Notes: generated from the sequence alone by a model not told the origin. A stretch of 64,000 bases of DNA from Salinirubellus salinus (GCF_025231485.1 NZ_CP104003.1:1-64000), one strand, 5' to 3'. Positions 24,148 through 33,746 are shown, counted from the stretch's first letter. Numbers and translations are program-made.

Positions 24148-25773
24148 ATGGCACGACGGAACTACGACTACATCGTGGTCGGCGCCGGGTCGGCGGGGTG
24201 TGTCCTCGCGGACCGCCTGACTCGCGACTCGGAGACCACCGTCCTCCTGCTGGAGGCCGGCGAACCGGACGAGAAACGCGAGATCCACATCCCGGCCGGC
24301 TTCCCCGAACTGTTCAAGAGCGAGGTGGACTGGGAGTACTACACCGAACCGCAGGAGCACGCCGCAGACCGGCGGCTCTACTGGCCCCGAGGGAAGACGC
24401 TCGGCGGGTGTTCGTCGACGAACGCGATGATCTACATCCGGGGCCACCAGTGGGACTACGACCACTGGGCCGAACTCGGCAACGAGGGCTGGGACTACGC
24501 CTCGATGCTGGAGTACTTCGAGCGGGCCGAGAACTTCGAGCCGGCCGGTTCGCCGTACCACGGCCTCGGTGGCCCGCTCAACGTGACCGAACCCACCTCG
24601 CCGCGGCCCGTCTCCCGGGCGTTCGTCCGCGCCGCCACGCAGGCCGGCTACGACCGGAACGACGACTTCAACGGTGCCGACCAGGAGGGGTTCGGGCTCT
24701 ACCACCTCACCCAGAAGGACGGCAAGCGCCACTCCGCCGCCGTCGCCTACCTGCACCCCGCACTCGACCGGAAGAACCTCACCGCCGAGACGGGCGCGCA
24801 GGTCACCGAGGTGACCATCGAGGACGGCGTCGCCGCGGGCGTCGAGTACGAACAGGACGGCCGGAGGCGGTCCGCCAGCGCGAGCGAGGAGGTGATAGTC
24901 AGCGCGGGTGCGGTGAACTCCCCGCAACTGCTGATGCTCTCGGGCATCGGCGACCCCGAGCACCTCGCGGAGCACGGCATCGAGACCCAGGTCGAGTCCC
25001 CCGGCGTCGGCCGGAACCTGCAGGACCACCTGTTCGCGTTCAACGTCTACGAGACGGATGACGACGTGAGCACGATCGACGACGCGGACAAACTGCAGAA
25101 CGTCGCCAAGTGGTTCGTCCTGAAGCGCGGCAAACTCACCTCCAACGTCGGCGAGAGCGGCGGGTTCGTCCGCACCAGCGACGACGAACCCGCGCCGGAC
25201 CTGCAGTACCACTTCGCCCCTTCCTACTTCATGGAACACGGCCTCGCGAACCCCGAGGAGGGCCGTGGGCTCTCCATCGGCGCGACGCAGCTCCGACCGG
25301 AGAGCCGTGGCCGTATCGCACTCGCCTCGGAAGACCCGTTCGATGCCCCCCGTATCGACCCGAACTACCTGAGCGAGGAGAAGGACCTCGAAGTGCTGGT
25401 GGAGGGGCTGAAGCGGGCCCGCGAGATCGCCTCCCAGTCCGCGCTCTCGGAGTACGTCGGCCGCGAAGTGTGGCCCGGCGAGGACGCCCAGAGCGACGAG
25501 GAACTCGCCCAGCACGTCCGCGAGACGTGCCACACGGTCTACCACCCGGTCGGGACGTGCAAGATGGGCGACGACGACATGGCCGTCGTCGACGACGAAC
25601 TCCGGGTCCACGGGGTCGAGGGTCTCCGGGTCGTCGACGCGAGCGTGATGCCCACCCTCGTCGGCGGGAACACGAACGCGCCGACCATCGCCATCGCCGA
25701 GAAGGCCGCGGACCTCATCCGTGAGGAGCGGACACGGGCGGAGCGAGAGCCGATCCCGGCCGACGACGACTGA
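24148..25773 (+). CDS. GMC family oxidoreductase (choline dehydrogenase-like)
   Basis: A 541-residue FAD enzyme. YIVVGAGSAGCVLADRL near residue 9 binds FAD. GGCSSTNAMIYIRGHQWDYD near 87 is GMC signature 1, GAVNSPQLLMLSGIG near 255 is signature 2, and HTVYHPVGTCKMG near 459 carries the catalytic His. A second catalytic residue, Asn in GGNTNAPTIAIAEKA, lies near the C-terminus. GMC enzymes oxidise alcohols such as choline; the substrate here is unknown. ATG 24148 is preferred to the upstream GTG at 24127. Confidence 0.87.
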   Translation: MARRNYDYIVVGAGSAGCVLADRLTRDSETTVLLLEAGEPDEKREIHIPAGFPELFKSEVDWEYYTEPQEHAADRRLYWPRGKTLGGCSSTNAMIYIRGHQWDYDHWAELGNEGWDYASMLEYFERAENFEPAGSPYHGLGGPLNVTEPTSPRPVSRAFVRAATQAGYDRNDDFNGADQEGFGLYHLTQKDGKRHSAAVAYLHPALDRKNLTAETGAQVTEVTIEDGVAAGVEYEQDGRRRSASASEEVIVSAGAVNSPQLLMLSGIGDPEHLAEHGIETQVESPGVGRNLQDHLFAFNVYETDDDVSTIDDADKLQNVAKWFVLKRGKLTSNVGESGGFVRTSDDEPAPDLQYHFAPSYFMEHGLANPEEGRGLSIGATQLRPESRGRIALASEDPFDAPRIDPNYLSEEKDLEVLVEGLKRAREIASQSALSEYVGREVWPGEDAQSDEELAQHVRETCHTVYHPVGTCKMGDDDMAVVDDELRVHGVEGLRVVDASVMPTLVGGNTNAPTIAIAEKAADLIREERTRAEREPIPADDD

Positions 25774-25777
25774 GTCC

Positions 25778-25793
25778 GAGTCGGCCCCGACTC
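25778..25793. terminator. Hairpin between convergent GMC and lipoprotein genes
   Basis: GAGTCGG and CCGACTC pair around CC in the 18-base gap between the two stop codons, overlapping the lipoprotein stop. A candidate bidirectional terminator. Confidence 0.4.
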
Positions 25794-26754
25794 AGTCCAC
25801 CTTGTTCACGTAGAGACCGTAGTTGTAGAGCGTCTCGCCGTCCCAGAGGAGGTTGTCGTTGTCGACGCCCGGCTCCTCGACGGAGAGGTCGAGGCGGTCG
25901 AGGAGTTCCTCGTAGGTCGCCGAGAGCGGCGTCGTCTCGCGGTACTCCTCGAGTCCTCGCGCCCGCTCGAACAGCTCGCGGACATCGCTCGAGAGGTCGT
26001 CCGGGGCGAGCTCCACGTCCACCCGGTCGGCCAGCACGATCTCGTGGAACGCCTCGCGGGAGTCGGCGACCTCGACGGCGTGGGCCGTGTAGGCCGTCTC
26101 CAGCAGCGACTCGGTCTCGGTCGTCAGGCGGTAGTTCCACGGCCCGTCCTCGGTCATCGAGACGACACGGCCGTCGAGGTCGCCGCTGGCGAACTGGCCC
26201 TCGAGTTCGGCGGGTCGACGGAGGACGTAGCCCCCACCGTCGGTCAGGAGGTCCACACCGCCGCCCTGTCCGCCGCTCTGGATGCCCGAGTGGTGTATCT
26301 TGACGACGCGAGCGTCCACCCGCGAGAGCTCGTCGACGAGCAGAGCGTCGTCGGGGACCTCCTCCTCGGGAACCTCCTCGGCGTAGACGACCTGCCGCTC
26401 CATCCGCTTCCGGCCGGTGACGAGCACGTCGGTCTGGAAGTAGCGCCCCTCGTGTTCGACGTAGTGGTCGCTCGCGAGGGGCTCGTAGCCGTAGGTGGTG
26501 TAGCGGCCGTCGGGGAGGATGGCGTCGAGCGCCTCGCTCGCGGTCCGGTCCAGCGGGTGTGTCCGCTCGTCGTCGCGGAACAGCACGTACTCGACGGGCG
26601 ACTGGTCGACGTGGATGAAGCTCAGTGTGTACTCGAACCGCGGGCCGGACTGACCGAGGTCGTCGAGGGCGGCACAGCCGGCGAGACCGACCGCGAGACC
26701 GGCCGCGCCGGCGCCGAGGAACTGCCGTCTGGAGGGAGGGCTGTCGGAGACCAT
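25792..26754 (-). CDS. Tat lipoprotein, hypothetical
   Basis: A 320-residue protein with a twin-arginine signal and lipobox (SRRQFLGAGAAGLAVGLAGC). The mature part is globular and acidic, with repeated strand-turn elements such as FEYTLSFIHVDQSPVEYVLF and GRYTTYGYEPLASDHYVEHE. It ends ETLYNYGLYVNKVD. I do not recognise the family, although similar haloarchaeal lipoproteins exist. It is 55 bases downstream of the large G8 protein gene on the same strand and might be co-expressed. Confidence 0.7.
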   Translation of the reverse strand: MVSDSPPSRRQFLGAGAAGLAVGLAGCAALDDLGQSGPRFEYTLSFIHVDQSPVEYVLFRDDERTHPLDRTASEALDAILPDGRYTTYGYEPLASDHYVEHEGRYFQTDVLVTGRKRMERQVVYAEEVPEEEVPDDALLVDELSRVDARVVKIHHSGIQSGGQGGGVDLLTDGGGYVLRRPAELEGQFASGDLDGRVVSMTEDGPWNYRLTTETESLLETAYTAHAVEVADSREAFHEIVLADRVDVELAPDDLSSDVRELFERARGLEEYRETTPLSATYEELLDRLDLSVEEPGVDNDNLLWDGETLYNYGLYVNKVD

Positions 26755-26809
26755 ACGTGGCGGTCGTGTCGCCCCCTGAATAAGTCTTCAGACTCCGGGG
26801 GACCGCCAC

Positions 26810-29773
26810 TCAGGCCCGTGTCTCGCTCGGCTCCCCGTACAGCACCGGCGGCGTCCGGCTCGGCGTCACCGCCAGTCGGTCCAGCCGCGTGTCGTCCTCG
26901 CGGAAGGCGACGGTCAGTGTGTGGTCCCCCCCGAGCGAGAAGGCGCGTGGCTCGCCGCCGTCGTCCTCCACCGCCTCCCACGCCCAGCCACGGCGGGTCC
27001 GCAACCCGTCCCAGCGAATCCACTCGCCGTCGTCCACCCGGAACCAGAAGGAGTCGGCGTCACCGGCGGGTGCCCGGACCCGGCCGAAGACGTGGTACTC
27101 GCCCTCGGGGACCGAGAACTCGTGGACGAGGTGGCCCTCGCGCGGGGGTTCGTCTGTGGACTCCACGCCGTCGGTGGTGAGGTAGGCGCCGCCCGACGCG
27201 CTCTCGCTCTCCTCTCGGACCCACGGCGACCCGTACTCACCCGCCTCGGCTTCGAGCCAGACGGTCCGCTCGGCCGACGCCTCGCTCCCCAGCCACCCCG
27301 CCGTCACCCGGTCGTCCGCGACGGCCGAGTCGGGAACGGGACGACCCTTCACCGCGAAGCCGAAGCGGTCGTAGAGCTCGCGGTTCGACAGACCGACCAC
27401 GTCACTCGCGTCGGCCCCCTCGCCGACCAGTTCGTCGATGCGGCCGTGGTCGCCGAGTTCGTCGAACGCCGAGCGGTCGGGGACCGGGACGTGGTCGGGC
27501 GCCTGTTCCGCGTAGAACACCTCGCGGCCGTCGAGCACGAGGGTCTCGTCGGGGTCGAACAGTTCGCGCGGGCCGATGTCGTCGAACTCGTTCAGGCTGG
27601 CGACGAGGTGCCCGCGCGGTTCGGGCCGGCGCTCGTCCGAGTCCTCGACCGGCTCGCCCGCGGGGTCGTCCACCTCGCCGCGCTCGAAGGTCACGTCCCG
27701 GAGCCGTACCCGCCGGGTCGGGTGGTGATGGCCGTCCTCGACGACGAGGTTCCGGCGGTTGGCGAGGCGGGTCCGCTCGACGTTCGTCACGCCGCGGACC
27801 ATCGCGTTGACGCCGCGTTCGAACCCCTCGACGTCGCCCCCCTCGATGGAGACGTGGAACGGGTACGGGACGTTGCGGTTGAACCCGACGCCGTCGCGGC
27901 CCCGGCCGGAGACGAGACGGGCGTCCACGACGCGGACGTTGTGGCTGTAGCGCATCGTGATGCCGGCGTTGCCGCCCCGGCGGTTGCCCCGGTCGGGGTC
28001 GACCTCCTTGCCCCAGTGGGTGACGAACGGGCCGATGTCGTGGGCGGTGAACCCCTGGATTCGAGACCACTCGCCGAGGCGGGTGTGACCCCAGCCGAAC
28101 TGGTGCCGAGAGACGTCGAGGCCGCCACCCGAGGCGAACGCGGTGTTGTTCTGGAACGACTTCAGGTTCAGGTAGGCCGAGGAGACGTGGCCGTTCGTGA
28201 CGTGGTCGGACTCCTTCAGCGGCTCGCGGCCCTCGACGAGCGAGACGGGGAAGTTCGGCACCGTCCCGCGCCGGTCGTCGATCTCCTCGCCGGGGCGGAG
28301 TTCCCAGTCGACGAGCGGCCGGTTCCAGTAGACGAACCCGTAGTAGCGGTGGCCGGCGGCGACGTTCCCCTCCACGGCGACGCGGGGCCCCTGGAACCAG
28401 AAACCGTGGCCGCCGTGGCCGAAGTCGTCGACCTTCCCCGGTCGCTCCTCGCCGGTCCGGAACCGCCGACTGTCGAGGAACTCGCCCGAGCCCTCGGACC
28501 GGAGCGCGAAGTTCCGGCGGAACGAGCCACGCTCGTCGCCCGCTTCGGCGACGAAGCCGCTGCCGACGACCCGGTAGCTCACGCAGTCGACGACGTCGGC
28601 GTGGCTGTGGTGGTTGACGTAGCCCCACCCGGGCGAGCCCCAGACGCAACACCCCTCCACGCGGTGCGCGGCGGCCTCGATGCCGGTGATGTGGAAGTGG
28701 AGCGCGTACCGGGCCTTGACGTTCGGGTGCTCCTCGGCGTCCTCCGGGGGGACGCCGTGGATGGGGTCGGTGAACGGGCGGGTCTTGTCGGTCCGTCCGA
28801 GGTCGTAGACGCCGGTGTAGCGGAGGGTGTTGCCCGGCGCCATGAACATCAGGTGTCCGCGGCGTTTCGTCTCGGCGGATTCGGACTCGAAGCGGACGTT
28901 CCGGTCGAGCGCCAGCGCGTAGGCGTCGAGGTCGTCGGCCGCCGGGACGTGGTCGTGTTCGAGTCGTCGGTCGAGGTGGACCGTGGTCCCGTCGACGCGC
29001 CGGACGAGTACCTCCTCGTCCTCGTTCGCCTCCGGGTTCGTCCCCGGGACGACGAGTCGGTCGCCCGGGCCCCAGTCGGTCGGGGCCTCCGGGAGCGAGA
29101 GGGTCGAGTCGCCGCGCTCGGGGTGGCTCGCCAGCCGGGTCCACGAGGTGGTCTCGGCGCCGTAGGACTCGACCACGCCCATCGCCAGCAGCCCTCGGCT
29201 CAGCCGGTTCGGGTCAGAGCCGGTGTCGAGCGGCCCGTTGTCGAGGAAGGTGACGCCCGCGGCGCGGTCCGAGCGGACGGGCCGGTTCTCCCGGCCGATA
29301 CGCAGGAGACTGCCGGGCGTCGTCACCACCGTCTCGGCCCCGAGGTGGGTGTCGGCGTCCGGCGCGAACTGGAGGACCCCGTCGACCCGGACCCAGTCGA
29401 GCCGGGCCGTCTCGCGGTGGTCGAGGGTCACCGTCACGCCGTCCTCGACGACGACGCGGGCGCCGTCCTCCGGCACGTCGCCGTCCCACGTCCCGCCCGC
29501 GGCCCACCGGCCCGAACTGGTCGCGCGGTGGGTCGCCTCGGCGTCGGGGACGAGCGCCAGCACGTCCTCGTTCGGGGTGACCGGGACCGGCCGCTCCGTC
29601 GAGTCGGCCCCGCCGCCGGCCAGCGAGGTGAGCGCCCCGGCCACCTCCTCCCCCCGTGCGACACCCGCCCCCACGGCGGCCGCACCGAGCAACCCCAGCA
29701 CGCGCCGCCGGTTCGTGCGCTGGCCGTCGTCGTCCGGGCGGTCACCGTCGTCTGGGGGGTGCGCGTCGGTCAT
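26810..29773 (-). CDS. Large secreted G8-domain/parallel beta-helix protein
   Basis: A 987-residue protein. NRRRVLGLLGAAAVGAG at residues 21-37 is a twin-arginine signal. Residues about 85-170 resemble a G8 domain (GTWDGDVPEDGARVVVEDGV). The centre contains right-handed beta-helix-like repeats and ARYALHFHITG, similar to G8 proteins of the CEMIP/TMEM2 type, where this region degrades hyaluronan. Residues 850-970 look like a carbohydrate-binding beta-sandwich (VWLEAEAGEYGSPWVREESE). A polysaccharide-binding or degrading function is inferred. I chose ATG 29773, close to the signal. Confidence 0.7.
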   Translation of the reverse strand: MTDAHPPDDGDRPDDDGQRTNRRRVLGLLGAAAVGAGVARGEEVAGALTSLAGGGADSTERPVPVTPNEDVLALVPDAEATHRATSSGRWAAGGTWDGDVPEDGARVVVEDGVTVTLDHRETARLDWVRVDGVLQFAPDADTHLGAETVVTTPGSLLRIGRENRPVRSDRAAGVTFLDNGPLDTGSDPNRLSRGLLAMGVVESYGAETTSWTRLASHPERGDSTLSLPEAPTDWGPGDRLVVPGTNPEANEDEEVLVRRVDGTTVHLDRRLEHDHVPAADDLDAYALALDRNVRFESESAETKRRGHLMFMAPGNTLRYTGVYDLGRTDKTRPFTDPIHGVPPEDAEEHPNVKARYALHFHITGIEAAAHRVEGCCVWGSPGWGYVNHHSHADVVDCVSYRVVGSGFVAEAGDERGSFRRNFALRSEGSGEFLDSRRFRTGEERPGKVDDFGHGGHGFWFQGPRVAVEGNVAAGHRYYGFVYWNRPLVDWELRPGEEIDDRRGTVPNFPVSLVEGREPLKESDHVTNGHVSSAYLNLKSFQNNTAFASGGGLDVSRHQFGWGHTRLGEWSRIQGFTAHDIGPFVTHWGKEVDPDRGNRRGGNAGITMRYSHNVRVVDARLVSGRGRDGVGFNRNVPYPFHVSIEGGDVEGFERGVNAMVRGVTNVERTRLANRRNLVVEDGHHHPTRRVRLRDVTFERGEVDDPAGEPVEDSDERRPEPRGHLVASLNEFDDIGPRELFDPDETLVLDGREVFYAEQAPDHVPVPDRSAFDELGDHGRIDELVGEGADASDVVGLSNRELYDRFGFAVKGRPVPDSAVADDRVTAGWLGSEASAERTVWLEAEAGEYGSPWVREESESASGGAYLTTDGVESTDEPPREGHLVHEFSVPEGEYHVFGRVRAPAGDADSFWFRVDDGEWIRWDGLRTRRGWAWEAVEDDGGEPRAFSLGGDHTLTVAFREDDTRLDRLAVTPSRTPPVLYGEPSETRA

Positions 29774-29951
29774 GGTGGTCTGACGCGGGGGTCGCACACC
29801 CCCACGCGGTCACCCTGTTCTCACGCCGAATTCGACTTAAAAAACTGGGCGAACTCGGCTCTCGATTCTCGTGTCACGGCGCCGCTCGCCGCGGCTCGGG
29901 TGGGTGAGCGGGGCGCAGGCTTATACGAGTGTGTCACGTACTCACACGTCG

Positions 29952-30323
29952 ATGTCGCGCTCGTCGGAGGGAGAGACACGTGGCGTCCGCTACGGCACCG
30001 TCGTCGAGGACGGCGAGGTGTACGTCCAGACGGACGACGGTCTGCTCTGGGTGGCCGGGATGGACGACGTCGTCGCCGCGGTGGGCGGCCCGGCGTGGAC
30101 CATCTCGTACTCCGACTGGGAGCGCGAGCGCTACGACCTCGACACCTCCGACGAGGGACTGACGGTCTCCGTCGTCGACATGGCGGCGGCGATGGAACAC
30201 GGCGGGCGGTTCGTGGAGACGCTGGCGGCGATGCCGGCGACGACGCGCGACGGCGACCTCTCGCCGCGGGCGGGGCTGTTCGTCGGGAAACTGCTGGAGA
30301 ACCTCCAGTCCGGCGTGGCCTGA
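29952..30323 (+). CDS. Conserved hypothetical protein
   Basis: A 123-residue soluble acidic protein beginning MSRSSEGETRGVRYGTVVED, with a two-strand element (GEVYVQTDDGLLWVAGMDDV) and a helical C-terminus (SPRAGLFVGKLLENLQSGVA). TTATACG at 29921-29927 lies about 25 bases before the ATG, indicating a leaderless transcript and fixing the start. I do not know a function. It converges with a tiny zinc-ribbon gene. Confidence 0.7.
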   Translation: MSRSSEGETRGVRYGTVVEDGEVYVQTDDGLLWVAGMDDVVAAVGGPAWTISYSDWERERYDLDTSDEGLTVSVVDMAAAMEHGGRFVETLAAMPATTRDGDLSPRAGLFVGKLLENLQSGVA

Positions 30324-30324
30324 C

Positions 30325-30453
30325 TCAGGCCCGGAACTCCATCCTCGCGCCACAGCCCGGACACGTCGACGCGGGCGTGTTCGTCCGTCTCAGCGGCGGC
30401 ACGCTGAGTGGGAGCCGCCGTACCGCGCCACAGTTCGGACACTCGAATCGCAT
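30325..30453 (-). CDS. Small zinc-ribbon protein
   Basis: Forty-two residues with two knuckles, FECPNCGAVRR and STCPGCGARME, spaced to bind one zinc ion. It starts MRF at 30453 and stops one base after the convergent gene ends. Small two-knuckle zinc proteins are common in haloarchaea and generally of unknown role. There are no other recognisable features. Confidence 0.7.
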   Translation of the reverse strand: MRFECPNCGAVRRLPLSVPPLRRTNTPASTCPGCGARMEFRA

Positions 30454-30499
30454 GGGCACCGTACACTCCCGAGGGACGGAACCACTCGCTTGGCGGAGG

Positions 30500-31828
30500 C
30501 TAATCCGTCGGTTCCGGCTCGGAGTCGGCCGGCGCGGTGTCGTACGCTCCCTCGCGTTCCAGTCGCATCCGCTCCCGCACGACCGACGGGGTCCGACACG
30601 TCCCCGGCAGGCCGGCGGCCTGCGGCACCACGCAGTTGTTGCAGGACTCGCAGACGGCCCGCGCGTCGCCCGTGAGGAGGCGGGCCGGCAGTCGCGGCTC
30701 GGCGTAGAACGGCCGGCCCACGCCGACGGCGTCACAGGCGTCGCCGAGCAGCGCGTCCATCTCCGCGCGTTCACGCAGGCCCCCGACGCAGAACACCGGC
30801 ACGTCCACGCGGTCGCGGACCACCCGACACAGGTCGGCGTTCCACGCCGGCTCGAAGCCGTGGCGCCGGGCGCTCAACTTGGCGAGCGCACGGACCGCGC
30901 GGAACCGGACCGGCCCGCCGAACGCCCGTTCGTACCGCGACGTGAGCGAGGCGTCGGCCCACGCGCGCTCTGGCACGGCCCCCTTGATTATCGAGGCGTC
31001 CCAGAACGGCGTCGTCCGTACGGGGACGAGGGCGTCGTAGCCTGCCGCCGCGAGTCGCTCGCAGGCCGCCACGCCCTCGTCCCAGTCGACGTGCGGGAGG
31101 AACCGGGGGGCCTCGGTCTCGACCGGCACCTTCGTCACCACCGGGAGGTCGGTGTTCGCGCTGATCTCGTCGTGGACCACCTCGAAGAACCGCGCCCGGC
31201 CCGCGAGGTCGCCGCCGAACTCGTCGTCCCGGCGGTTGTACAGCGGCGACAGGAACTGGTGGAACAGGCTCGTGTTCGCGCCCGTGAGGTGGATTCCGTC
31301 GTAGCCCGCCGCCTCGGCCCACGCCGCTCGCTCGCCGAACTCGGCCGCGAGGGCGTACACCGCGTCGGTCGAGAGCACCTCGACGTCGAACGAGACGACG
31401 CCGACGGCGTCCAGCACCCGGAGGGGCCACGGCGGGCGCGAGACGGCCCGCTGGGTCAGGTCGGGGTGTGCGGCACGGTGTTCGTGGTGCCACACCTCGA
31501 ACGACCGGAGGCCGCCGTGCGCCAGCTGGCAGAAGATTCGCGCGCCCCGTTCGTGGACGGCGTCGGTGAGTCGCCGCATCGAGGCCACCCGGTCCGGGTC
31601 GTCGAAGCCGGTCATCCCCGGCGCGGCACAGCCCTCGTACCCCCGGACGGGCGTCGCACCCTGCATCACGAGGCCGGCGCCACTGGCCGCCGCCGGCTCG
31701 AGTTCCGCGACGAGCCGGTCGGCCGCCTCGGGTCCGTTGCCGGCGTGTTCGAGCAACGGCGCGCGGTAGAGGCGGTTGCGGAGGCGGAGCCCACCCACCT
31801 GCAGCGGGGCGTCGAGCGTGGGGGACAC
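30500..31828 (-). CDS. NADH:flavin oxidoreductase (old yellow enzyme family)
   Basis: A 442-residue TIM-barrel FMN enzyme. LRNRLYRAPLLEHAGN is the FMN-binding start, QLAHGGLRS near residue 115 and YDGIHLTGANTSLFHQFLSP near 190 carry the substrate-binding His/His-Asn type region, and YNRRDDEFGGDLAGRARF is the family signature. The C-terminal CESCNNCVVPQAAGLPGTC holds four cysteines that could bind a metal cluster, as in 2,4-dienoyl-CoA-reductase relatives, but the NAD(P)-binding domain is missing. The GTG start is at 31828. Substrates are unsaturated carbonyls in general. Confidence 0.82.
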   Translation of the reverse strand: MSPTLDAPLQVGGLRLRNRLYRAPLLEHAGNGPEAADRLVAELEPAAASGAGLVMQGATPVRGYEGCAAPGMTGFDDPDRVASMRRLTDAVHERGARIFCQLAHGGLRSFEVWHHEHRAAHPDLTQRAVSRPPWPLRVLDAVGVVSFDVEVLSTDAVYALAAEFGERAAWAEAAGYDGIHLTGANTSLFHQFLSPLYNRRDDEFGGDLAGRARFFEVVHDEISANTDLPVVTKVPVETEAPRFLPHVDWDEGVAACERLAAAGYDALVPVRTTPFWDASIIKGAVPERAWADASLTSRYERAFGGPVRFRAVRALAKLSARRHGFEPAWNADLCRVVRDRVDVPVFCVGGLRERAEMDALLGDACDAVGVGRPFYAEPRLPARLLTGDARAVCESCNNCVVPQAAGLPGTCRTPSVVRERMRLEREGAYDTAPADSEPEPTD

Positions 31829-31957
31829 GACACCCCCCGTAGCCCGCCCGCGATAATGAGTACCACGGGCGTGGTGAGAGCGACGCACGGCCGACGCCGG
31901 CGGGCCCGCGCCTACCGGAGGCCGAACGGCTTTGGCCCTGCCACCCGCCGTGTCGGT

Positions 31958-32758
31958 ATGTCCGAGACACACGCGCTCGACCTGTTCAGGCTCGATGGCG
32001 ACGTGGGCCTCGTCACCGGCGCGGCCAGCGGTATCGGCCGCGCGTTCGCCGAGGCGCTCGCGGAGGCCGGGGCCGACGTGACGCTGGCCGACGTGGACAC
32101 CGAGGGCCTCGAGACGGTCGCTGGCGACCTGCGCGCCCGGACCGACGCCACCGTCCTCACCGCCGAGGCGGACGTGACCGACCCGGACGCCGTGGCCGCC
32201 GCGGTGGACGCCACCGTCGAGGAACTCGGCGGCCTGGACGTCGCGTTCGCCAACGCCGGCATCGGCCTGATGCACGGGTCGGTCGACTCCACCTCGCTCG
32301 AGGCGTGGGAGAAGGTCGTCGACGTGAACCAGAAGGGCGTCTTCCTCACGAACCGGGAGGCCGCGAAGGCGATGCGCGAGGACGGCGGCGGGAGCATCGT
32401 CAACACCGCCTCGGTCCTCGGTCTCGTGGGGAGCGAGACGCCCGGACTGGGCGCCTACGTCGCCTCGAAGGGGGCGGTCGTCCAGATGACCAAGCAGTTC
32501 GCCGCCGAACTGGGGCCCGACATCCGGGTGAACGCGGTGGCGCCGGGCTGGGTCCACACCGACATCGGCGGCGGGATGCTCCGCGAGGACGCGCCGGGGA
32601 TGGAGCCGGTGCAGGAGCAGATGCGCCAGAAGACGCTGCTCGACCGCCTCGGGAAGCCGCAGGACCTCAAGGGCATCGCGGTGTTCCTCGCGAGCGAAGC
32701 GTCCTCGTACTGTACGGGGTGTGTCTACCCGGTCGACGGCGGGTGGACGGCTCTCTGA
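31958..32758 (+). CDS. Short-chain dehydrogenase/reductase (SDR family)
   Basis: A 266-residue classical SDR. The cofactor motif is TGAASGIGRAFAE at residues 21-33, with FANAGIG near 97 and the catalytic Tyr and Lys in GAYVASKGAVVQMTK near 168. An Asp-rich VTLADVDTEGL after strand 2 favours NAD(H). The C-terminus is CTGCVYPVDGGWTAL, a typical SDR end. It is divergent from the old-yellow-enzyme gene. The substrate is not predictable. Confidence 0.87.
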   Translation: MSETHALDLFRLDGDVGLVTGAASGIGRAFAEALAEAGADVTLADVDTEGLETVAGDLRARTDATVLTAEADVTDPDAVAAAVDATVEELGGLDVAFANAGIGLMHGSVDSTSLEAWEKVVDVNQKGVFLTNREAAKAMREDGGGSIVNTASVLGLVGSETPGLGAYVASKGAVVQMTKQFAAELGPDIRVNAVAPGWVHTDIGGGMLREDAPGMEPVQEQMRQKTLLDRLGKPQDLKGIAVFLASEASSYCTGCVYPVDGGWTAL

Positions 32759-32767
32759 GCTGGCCCG

Positions 32768-33646
32768 TTACAGCAGGTGCCGCTCCAGGAAGTCCGCCTC
32801 CCTCCCTGCCACCCGCTCGAACTGCTCGCCGGTGTAGACGTCGAAGTGGTCGCCGTCGAACCACAGCCGTTCCACGTCGGCCAGTCGCTCGACCGTCTGC
32901 TCCACCGCGCTCCCCGGCACGAGCTGGTCCTCGCGCGCCGCCGCGACGAACGCCGGGCACTCCACGTCCGCGGCCGAGGAGACGGGCCGGTACAGCAGGA
33001 GCGGCAGGAGGAACCGCGCGGTCACCTTGTTCCACTCGGCCTCGTCCAGTTCGTCGGGGACCATCGAGCGGTAGCCCTCGTCGGAGCCGGGTGTGTTCAT
33101 CGCCGCGAGCTCGCCCGGCTGTGCCACGGCCGGGACGTACCGCGGCTCACGGCCCAGCAGGCCCCTGACGGTGTCGTCGAGGCCGGCCTTCGTCGCCTCC
33201 AGCGCGAACCCGAGGCCACTCTGCTTCGTGATGTGGAGAAGGGTCCGCACGCCGTCGTAGAACGGCGTCTGGCCGACGTAGGCGTCCACGTCCTCGCGGG
33301 CGGCGGTGACGAGCGCGTGCCCGCCGGAGAACGAGGTGCCCCAGACGCCGAGTCGGTCGTAGCCGAGCGACCGGGCGTGGTCCACCGCCGCCTCCCAGTC
33401 GACGACGTGGCGGAACGGGTCGACGTGGTTCCGCGGTTCGCCATCGCTGTCGCCGAAGGTACGGTAGTCGAACAGCAGGACGCCCAGTCCGCGCTCGGCG
33501 AACGTCTCGGCGTAGGCGGGCAGTCGCATCCGGCGGGTCCCCGCGAACCCGTGGGCCATCACGACCACCGCGTCGTCGCCGGGGTAGTGCCACGCGGCGC
33601 ACTCGGTTCCGGCGCTCTCGAACGTCGTGGGCGCTCGTTCGCTCAT
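32768..33646 (-). CDS. Alpha/beta hydrolase
   Basis: A 292-residue alpha/beta hydrolase of the prolyl-oligopeptidase/DLH-like group. VVVMAHGFAGTRRMRLPAYA carries the oxyanion loop, WGTSFSGGHALV the nucleophile elbow (Ser in GTSFSGG), and the last His is in WFDGDHFDVYTG. An Asp in AAREDQLVPGS completes the triad. There is no signal peptide, so the enzyme is cytoplasmic. It ends ten bases after the convergent SDR. Substrate unknown; probable esterase. Confidence 0.83.
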   Translation of the reverse strand: MSERAPTTFESAGTECAAWHYPGDDAVVVMAHGFAGTRRMRLPAYAETFAERGLGVLLFDYRTFGDSDGEPRNHVDPFRHVVDWEAAVDHARSLGYDRLGVWGTSFSGGHALVTAAREDVDAYVGQTPFYDGVRTLLHITKQSGLGFALEATKAGLDDTVRGLLGREPRYVPAVAQPGELAAMNTPGSDEGYRSMVPDELDEAEWNKVTARFLLPLLLYRPVSSAADVECPAFVAAAREDQLVPGSAVEQTVERLADVERLWFDGDHFDVYTGEQFERVAGREADFLERHLL

Positions 33647-33746
33647 ACCCGGCGTGTCGCTCGGGCGACGCTTAGTTCCACGGGCGGTCGACGACTCACC
33701 GGGGAGTGAGCAAAGCCTAAACAGCACGGCGTGCCTACCCACGGCA

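Noticed and set aside
26921-32758. A 1945-codon open frame on the plus strand across the G8 gene region
   Set aside because: It runs antisense to two well-supported genes. Its translation is low-complexity Arg/Val/Asp-rich sequence typical of the antisense of GC-rich genes. Only its end, from 31958, is real (the SDR gene).
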